NCBI GenBank assembly: GCA_035551355.1
Contig: DASZNF010000004.1
Coordinates: 1-64,000, forward strand
DNA: 64,000 nt
Reading direction: 5' to 3'
From: DATATV01 sp035551355
GTDB lineage: Bacteria > Actinomycetota > Actinomycetes > Mycobacteriales > Pseudonocardiaceae
Shown here: positions 60,183-64,000 of the stretch, piece after piece
Layout of the letters: each line of letters opens with the position of its first letter
Numbering within the stretch: the stretch's first letter is position 1
The notes under the pieces: model-generated
Seen by the model: only the letters and a program-made list of their open reading frames with translations
The model's database searches: none
Told to the model about the DNA's origin: nothing
Position numbers and translations under genes: made by a program

Positions 60183-62471
60183 ATGGCGGACCGCGGCGGA
60201 GTGACGCACAGCTCACATTTCGGTGCGTTCCGGGCCACAGTGGAATCCGGGCGGCTGCGGGTGATCCCGCACCCGGGCGACCCGGATCCCGCGCCGCTGC
60301 TGCGCAATCTGGCCGTGCTCGGTTCCGGGAAGGCCCGGGTCGACCAGCCCCATGTGCGGCGTGGCTGGCTGGCCGGCGGCCCAGGGCCGGACACCCGGCG
60401 TGGTCACCAGGAGTTCGTGCCGGTGGACTGGGACACGGCGACCGAGCTGCTGGCCGGTGAACTGGGCCGGGTCTACTCCGAGTACGGGCCGGGCGCGGTG
60501 TACGGCGGCTCCTACGGCTGGGGCAGCGCCGGGCGGTTCCACCACGCGCAGAGCCAGGTGCACCGGTTCCTCAACTGCCTCGGCGGCTACGTCCCGTCCC
60601 TGAACAGTTACAGCACCGGCGCCTCCCCGGTGCTGCTGTCCCATGTGGTCGGTTCGGACGCGCCGATCTCCCGGCCGACCACCTGGCCGGTGCTGGCCGA
60701 GCACACCGAGCTGTTCGTCTGTTTCGGCGGGCTGCCCGCGAAGAACACCTTCGTCGCGCCCGGCGGGGCCAGCCGCCACCAGGTCGGCGGCTACCTGCGC
60801 GCGGCCAAGGAGCGCGGGGCGCGGTTCGTGAACATCTCGCCGCTGCGTGACGATCTGGCCACCGAGCTGGACGCGCGCTGGCTGCCGGTGCGGCCGGGCA
60901 CGGACGTGCCGGTCATGCTGGCCATCGCGCACACTCTGCTCACCGAAGGCCGGCACGACAAGGACTTCCTCGATCGCTACTGCGTCGGCTTCGCCGAGTT
61001 CGCCCGCTACCTTCGCGGTGAAACCGATGGCACGCCCAAGACGCCGGAATGGGCCGCGGCGATCACCGAACTGCCCGCGGCGACTATCCGGGAACTGGCC
61101 CGGCGGATGGCCGGATCGCGCACCCTGGTGTCGGTGTCCTGGTCGCTGCAACGGGCCCGGCACGGCGAGCAGCCGGTGTGGCTTGGCGTGGTGCTGGCCG
61201 CCATGCTCGGCCAGTTGGGCCTGCCCGGCGGCGGGTTCGGGCACGGCTACGGCTCGATGGCCGGCACCGGGTCGGGCCGGGTGCCGGTGAGCCTGCCCCG
61301 GCTGCCGCAGGGCGCCGATCCGGCCGCGGACCTGGCCATTCCGGTGGCCCGGATCGCGGACATGCTGCTGCATGCGGGGGAGTTGTACGACTACAACGGG
61401 GAACGCCGGGTGTATCCGGACATCCGGCTGGTGTACTGGTCGGGCGGCAATCCGTTCCACCATCACCAGGACCTTGGCCGGCTGCGCCGCGCGTTCGCCC
61501 GGCCCGACACCGTGGTGGTGCACGAGCCGTTCTGGACCGCGACCGCCCGGCACGCCGACATCGTGCTGCCGGCCACGATCACCTTGGAGCGCAACGACAT
61601 CGGCGCCGCCCGGGAGGACGACCTGCTGGTGGCCATGCGCCAGGTGCGCCCGCCGCACGGCGAGGCCCGCGACGACTACCGCATCTTCACCGACCTGGCC
61701 GAGGCGCTGGGCGTGGTCAAGGAGTTCACCGAGGGCCGCACCGAACTGGGCTGGCTGCGGCACATGTACACCGCCTGGCAGCAGGAGAATCCGCGACTGT
61801 CTACTCCGGACTTCGAGGAGTTCTGGCGGACCGGGGAGGTCGAGCTGCGGGCCGAACCCGAGCGGCACGTGCTGTTCAGCGAGTTCCGGGCCGATCCGGA
61901 CCGGCACCGGCTGGCCACGCCCAGCGGAAGAATCGAGATCTCCTCCGCCCGCATCGCCGGATTCGGCTATCCCGACTGCCCGGGTCACCCAGCCTGGCTG
62001 CCGCCCGAGGAGTGGTTGGGATCGCCTGCCGCGCAACGATTTCCGCTGCAACTGATCGCCAACAACCCGGCCACCCGGCTGCACAGCCAGCTCGACCACG
62101 GCCCGCTGTCGGCCGCGTCCAAGGTGGCCGGGCGGGAACCGATCCGGATGCACCCGGCGGATGCGGAGGCACGCGGCTTGGCCGCGGGTGCGGTGGTGCG
62201 AGTGTTCAACGACCGGGGCGCCTGCCTGGCCGGGCTGGTGGTCACCGAGGACGTGCGGCCGGGCGTGGTGCAGTTGTCCACCGGTGCCTGGTTCGACCCG
62301 GACGAGACCGGCATGTGCCGGCACGGCAACCCGAACGTGCTCACCCTGGATGTCGGCACCTCCGCGCTGGCCCAAGGCTGTTCCGGTCAGCTCACCCTGG
62401 TGCAGGTGGCCGGATACGCGCAGCGGCCGCCCGAGATGCGGGCGTTCGAATCACCTCGGACAACGACATGA
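60183..62471 (+). CDS. BisC-like biotin sulfoxide / S-oxide reductase (Mo-bisMGD)
   Basis: A 762-aa DMSO-reductase-family molybdoenzyme, close in length to E. coli BisC. It begins THSSHFGAFRATV and has SYGWGSAGRFHHAQSQ, where Ser115 is the predicted Mo ligand; the family's [4Fe-4S] Cys motif is absent, as in BisC/TorA. There is no Tat signal, so it is cytoplasmic like BisC, not periplasmic. It would reduce biotin-d-sulfoxide to biotin, or methionine sulfoxide. The head-to-head position with a biotin importer strongly favours biotin salvage. ATG 60183 is used, since homologues begin near this point; an ATG ten codons earlier is in frame. Confidence 0.85.
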   Translation: MADRGGVTHSSHFGAFRATVESGRLRVIPHPGDPDPAPLLRNLAVLGSGKARVDQPHVRRGWLAGGPGPDTRRGHQEFVPVDWDTATELLAGELGRVYSEYGPGAVYGGSYGWGSAGRFHHAQSQVHRFLNCLGGYVPSLNSYSTGASPVLLSHVVGSDAPISRPTTWPVLAEHTELFVCFGGLPAKNTFVAPGGASRHQVGGYLRAAKERGARFVNISPLRDDLATELDARWLPVRPGTDVPVMLAIAHTLLTEGRHDKDFLDRYCVGFAEFARYLRGETDGTPKTPEWAAAITELPAATIRELARRMAGSRTLVSVSWSLQRARHGEQPVWLGVVLAAMLGQLGLPGGGFGHGYGSMAGTGSGRVPVSLPRLPQGADPAADLAIPVARIADMLLHAGELYDYNGERRVYPDIRLVYWSGGNPFHHHQDLGRLRRAFARPDTVVVHEPFWTATARHADIVLPATITLERNDIGAAREDDLLVAMRQVRPPHGEARDDYRIFTDLAEALGVVKEFTEGRTELGWLRHMYTAWQQENPRLSTPDFEEFWRTGEVELRAEPERHVLFSEFRADPDRHRLATPSGRIEISSARIAGFGYPDCPGHPAWLPPEEWLGSPAAQRFPLQLIANNPATRLHSQLDHGPLSAASKVAGREPIRMHPADAEARGLAAGAVVRVFNDRGACLAGLVVTEDVRPGVVQLSTGAWFDPDETGMCRHGNPNVLTLDVGTSALAQGCSGQLTLVQVAGYAQRPPEMRAFESPRTTT

Positions 62472-62585
62472 TCCGGCTCGGAGTCGATCTCTGTCCGAAA
62501 TAGTCCAGGCCGGACATAATCCCAGCCGACGGAATCACCGTCCGGCATATTGACCGGCCCGCGAGGGGATGCCAATCATTTCCGT

Positions 62586-63488
62586 ATGACCACTGCGGTT
62601 TCGTTGGCGATTGCACCGGTTGCCGGACGTATCGGCGCGCGGATCGACGGGGTCCGCCTCGGGCCGGATCTGGACCCGGAGACCGTCACGGCGATCCGGG
62701 ACGCGTTGCTGCGCCACAAGGTGATCTTCCTGCCCGGCCAGCACCACCTGGACGACGCGGCGCACGCCGGATTCGCCCGGCTGCTGGGCGAACTGACCAC
62801 CGCGCACCCCACCGTGCCTGCGGTCGACGGCACGGCCAACGTGCTGCCGCTGGACGCCGAAGCCGGTGGCAAGGCCAACCAGTGGCACACCGATGTGACC
62901 TTTGTGGACGCTCCGCCGGCCTTCTCGGTGCTGCGCGCGGTGACCATTCCGCCCTACGGTGGGGACACCTCGTGGGCCAACACGGTGACCGCCTACGAGG
63001 AACTGCCGCCCACCCTGCGCGAACTGGCCGAACGGTTGTGGGCGCTGCATTCCAACCTCTACGACTACGCCGCCCTCAAGCCCGAGGCGTCCGCGGCCGA
63101 CCAGGCGCACTACCGCGAGGTGTTCACCCGGATCAATTTCGAGACCGAGCACCCGGTGGTGCGGGTGCACCCGGAGACCGGCGAGCGTTCGCTGCTGCTG
63201 GGCAACTTCGCCCAGCATCTGCTCGGCGTGCCCAAGGCCGACTCGGCCCACCTGATCGACCTGCTGCAGAGCCACGTCAGCCGGCTGGAGAACACCGTGC
63301 GCTGGCGCTGGAGCGCCGGTGACGTGGCCATCTGGGACAACCGGGCCACTCAGCACTACGCCATCGACGACTACGGCGACCAGCCGCGCCGCATGCACCG
63401 GGTCACCATCGCCGGGGACGTGCCGGTCGGGGTGCACGGCCAGCGCAGCGTGTCCCGCACCGGCGACGCCACCGCCTACCACGCCTGA
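62586..63488 (+). CDS. TauD/TfdA-family 2-oxoglutarate-dependent dioxygenase
   Basis: A 300-aa Fe(II)/2-oxoglutarate oxygenase. The facial triad is HTD (His101, Asp103 in QWHTDVTF) and distal His257 in WDNRATQHYAI, with the 2-oxoglutarate-anchoring Arg272 in RMHRVTI. GARIDGVRLG and HKVIFLPGQ are TauD-type features. It hydroxylates a sulfonate, sulfate ester or related carbon acid, releasing sulfite or sulfate; the exact substrate is not clear. It follows the BisC-like gene, so a sulfur-salvage link is conceivable. The ATG at 62586 has GAGGGG about 20 bp upstream. Confidence 0.92.
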   Translation: MTTAVSLAIAPVAGRIGARIDGVRLGPDLDPETVTAIRDALLRHKVIFLPGQHHLDDAAHAGFARLLGELTTAHPTVPAVDGTANVLPLDAEAGGKANQWHTDVTFVDAPPAFSVLRAVTIPPYGGDTSWANTVTAYEELPPTLRELAERLWALHSNLYDYAALKPEASAADQAHYREVFTRINFETEHPVVRVHPETGERSLLLGNFAQHLLGVPKADSAHLIDLLQSHVSRLENTVRWRWSAGDVAIWDNRATQHYAIDDYGDQPRRMHRVTIAGDVPVGVHGQRSVSRTGDATAYHA

Positions 63489-63504
63489 CCCTTTCCCCTC
63501 CGGC

Positions 63505-63528
63505 GGAGCCGTTGCCGCCAACGGTTTC
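63505..63528. terminator. Hairpin between convergent dioxygenase and hydrolase genes
   Basis: Core stem CCGTTG-CCGC-CAACGG, extended by wobble and A-T pairs to about 10 bp, with TTT on the right side. It sits in the 52-bp convergent gap. Confidence 0.5.
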
Positions 63529-63540
63529 CGCGCCCGGGTT

Positions 63541-64000
63541 TCAGTGACCGGTGGCGAAATCGGCCAGGTTGGCCGAGATCGGGTCGGCCGCGCCGGTGTT
63601 CTGCACCGGCGCCGCGGTCAGCACGTCCAGGTGGTGGTAGCCGGGCGCGATCACGGTGCGCCCGGGTGGCACCCCGTTGCCGACCACCAGGCCCGAGCCG
63701 CCCAGCAGGTTGATCACCGGGTTCGCACTGATCCCGTTGGGATACAACAGGTGCGACTGGATCTGCGGCGATCCGGCCTGGTAGATGTCGGTGACCAGCT
63801 TGGTCGGGAAGTACTCCTCGGTGAAGTCCAGCGGCTGCTCGGCCAGGCTGCGGGCCAGTTCGCCGATGTCGGTGACCTCCCGGCTGGGATCGGTGAATTC
63901 GCCGCTGCTGACCTGGTCGTAGTTGGCCCAGCCGTATTCCGGGCCGTTCGGCTCGGTCGGAATGGCCTTGGGATCGGGGCCGAGCAGTTCCTTGAGGGTG
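63541..64000 (-). CDS. C-terminal part of a putative alpha/beta hydrolase
   Basis: The last 152 codons of a gene that runs off the right edge. TLKELLGPDPKAIPTEPNG, YGWANYDQV, EEYFPTKLVTDIYQAGS, GGSGLVVGNGVPPGRTVIA and PGYHHLDVLTAAPVQN are visible. GYHHLDVLTAA near the end would supply the catalytic His of an alpha/beta hydrolase, as in some secreted actinobacterial hydrolases. The nucleophile region and any signal peptide are outside the window, so the family call is tentative. Confidence 0.5.
   Translation of the reverse strand, partial: TLKELLGPDPKAIPTEPNGPEYGWANYDQVSSGEFTDPSREVTDIGELARSLAEQPLDFTEEYFPTKLVTDIYQAGSPQIQSHLLYPNGISANPVINLLGGSGLVVGNGVPPGRTVIAPGYHHLDVLTAAPVQNTGAADPISANLADFATGH

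Overview
The window is high-G+C actinobacterial chromosome. Lineage markers are a WhiB3/WhiD protein, an RsbW/UsfX-type anti-sigma factor with a SigB/SigF sigma factor, three luciferase-like (LLM, probably F420-dependent) oxidoreductases, an ANTAR protein, a Family 2B encapsulin pair and many GTG starts. The gene mix fits Pseudonocardiaceae or a neighbouring family of Mycobacteriales best. I see no rRNA, tRNA, CRISPR array, insertion sequence or prophage.

Region 1 (1-20.3 kb): rhodanese, zinc-ribbon and YceI proteins; an amidase/DUF3311/symporter operon; a 1829-residue single-chain acyl-CoA carboxylase with a eukaryote-like layout; an FAD oxidoreductase; a DUF3516-type helicase with an internal peptide repeat; a LacI regulator; and a divergent SDR/TetR pair around two perfect 18-bp operators.

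Region 2 (20.3-26.3 kb): a secreted GH18 chitinase with a DasR-like site, then the most striking locus. It has two tandem Family 2B encapsulin shell genes, each with an embedded cyclic-nucleotide-binding-like domain. They are followed, with a 1-nt overlap, by a short-chain polyprenyl diphosphate synthase and then a hairpin terminator. This looks like a two-component isoprenoid nanocompartment.

Region 3 (26.3-40 kb): LLM oxidoreductase, FKBP, adenine-deaminase-like enzyme, sedolisin protease, a cysteine-free HesB homologue, MgtC, an ANTAR-STAS protein coupled to a MEDS-HATPase, WhiB3, a Ku/ligase NHEJ pair and a stress sigma factor. Three genes in the window have GNNT-N15/16-GGGTA promoters of the type this sigma class reads.

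Region 4 (40-52.3 kb): an overlapping FAAL - Pks13-like PKS - acyl-CoA carboxyltransferase operon with an antigen-85-like esterase downstream and a secreted lipase and exporter divergent from it. It resembles the mycolate-condensation locus, but the carboxyltransferase looks PccB/AccD5-like, so the product may differ.

Region 5 (52.3-64 kb): LLM oxidoreductase, GT4 glycosyltransferase, anti-sigma factor, alpha/beta hydrolase, ferritin-like protein, a BioY-BioM-BioN biotin importer operon divergent from a BisC-like biotin sulfoxide reductase, a TauD dioxygenase and a truncated putative secreted hydrolase. Biotin supply links logically to the biotin-dependent carboxylases in the window.

Functions are inferred from motifs and family recollection; no database search was possible.
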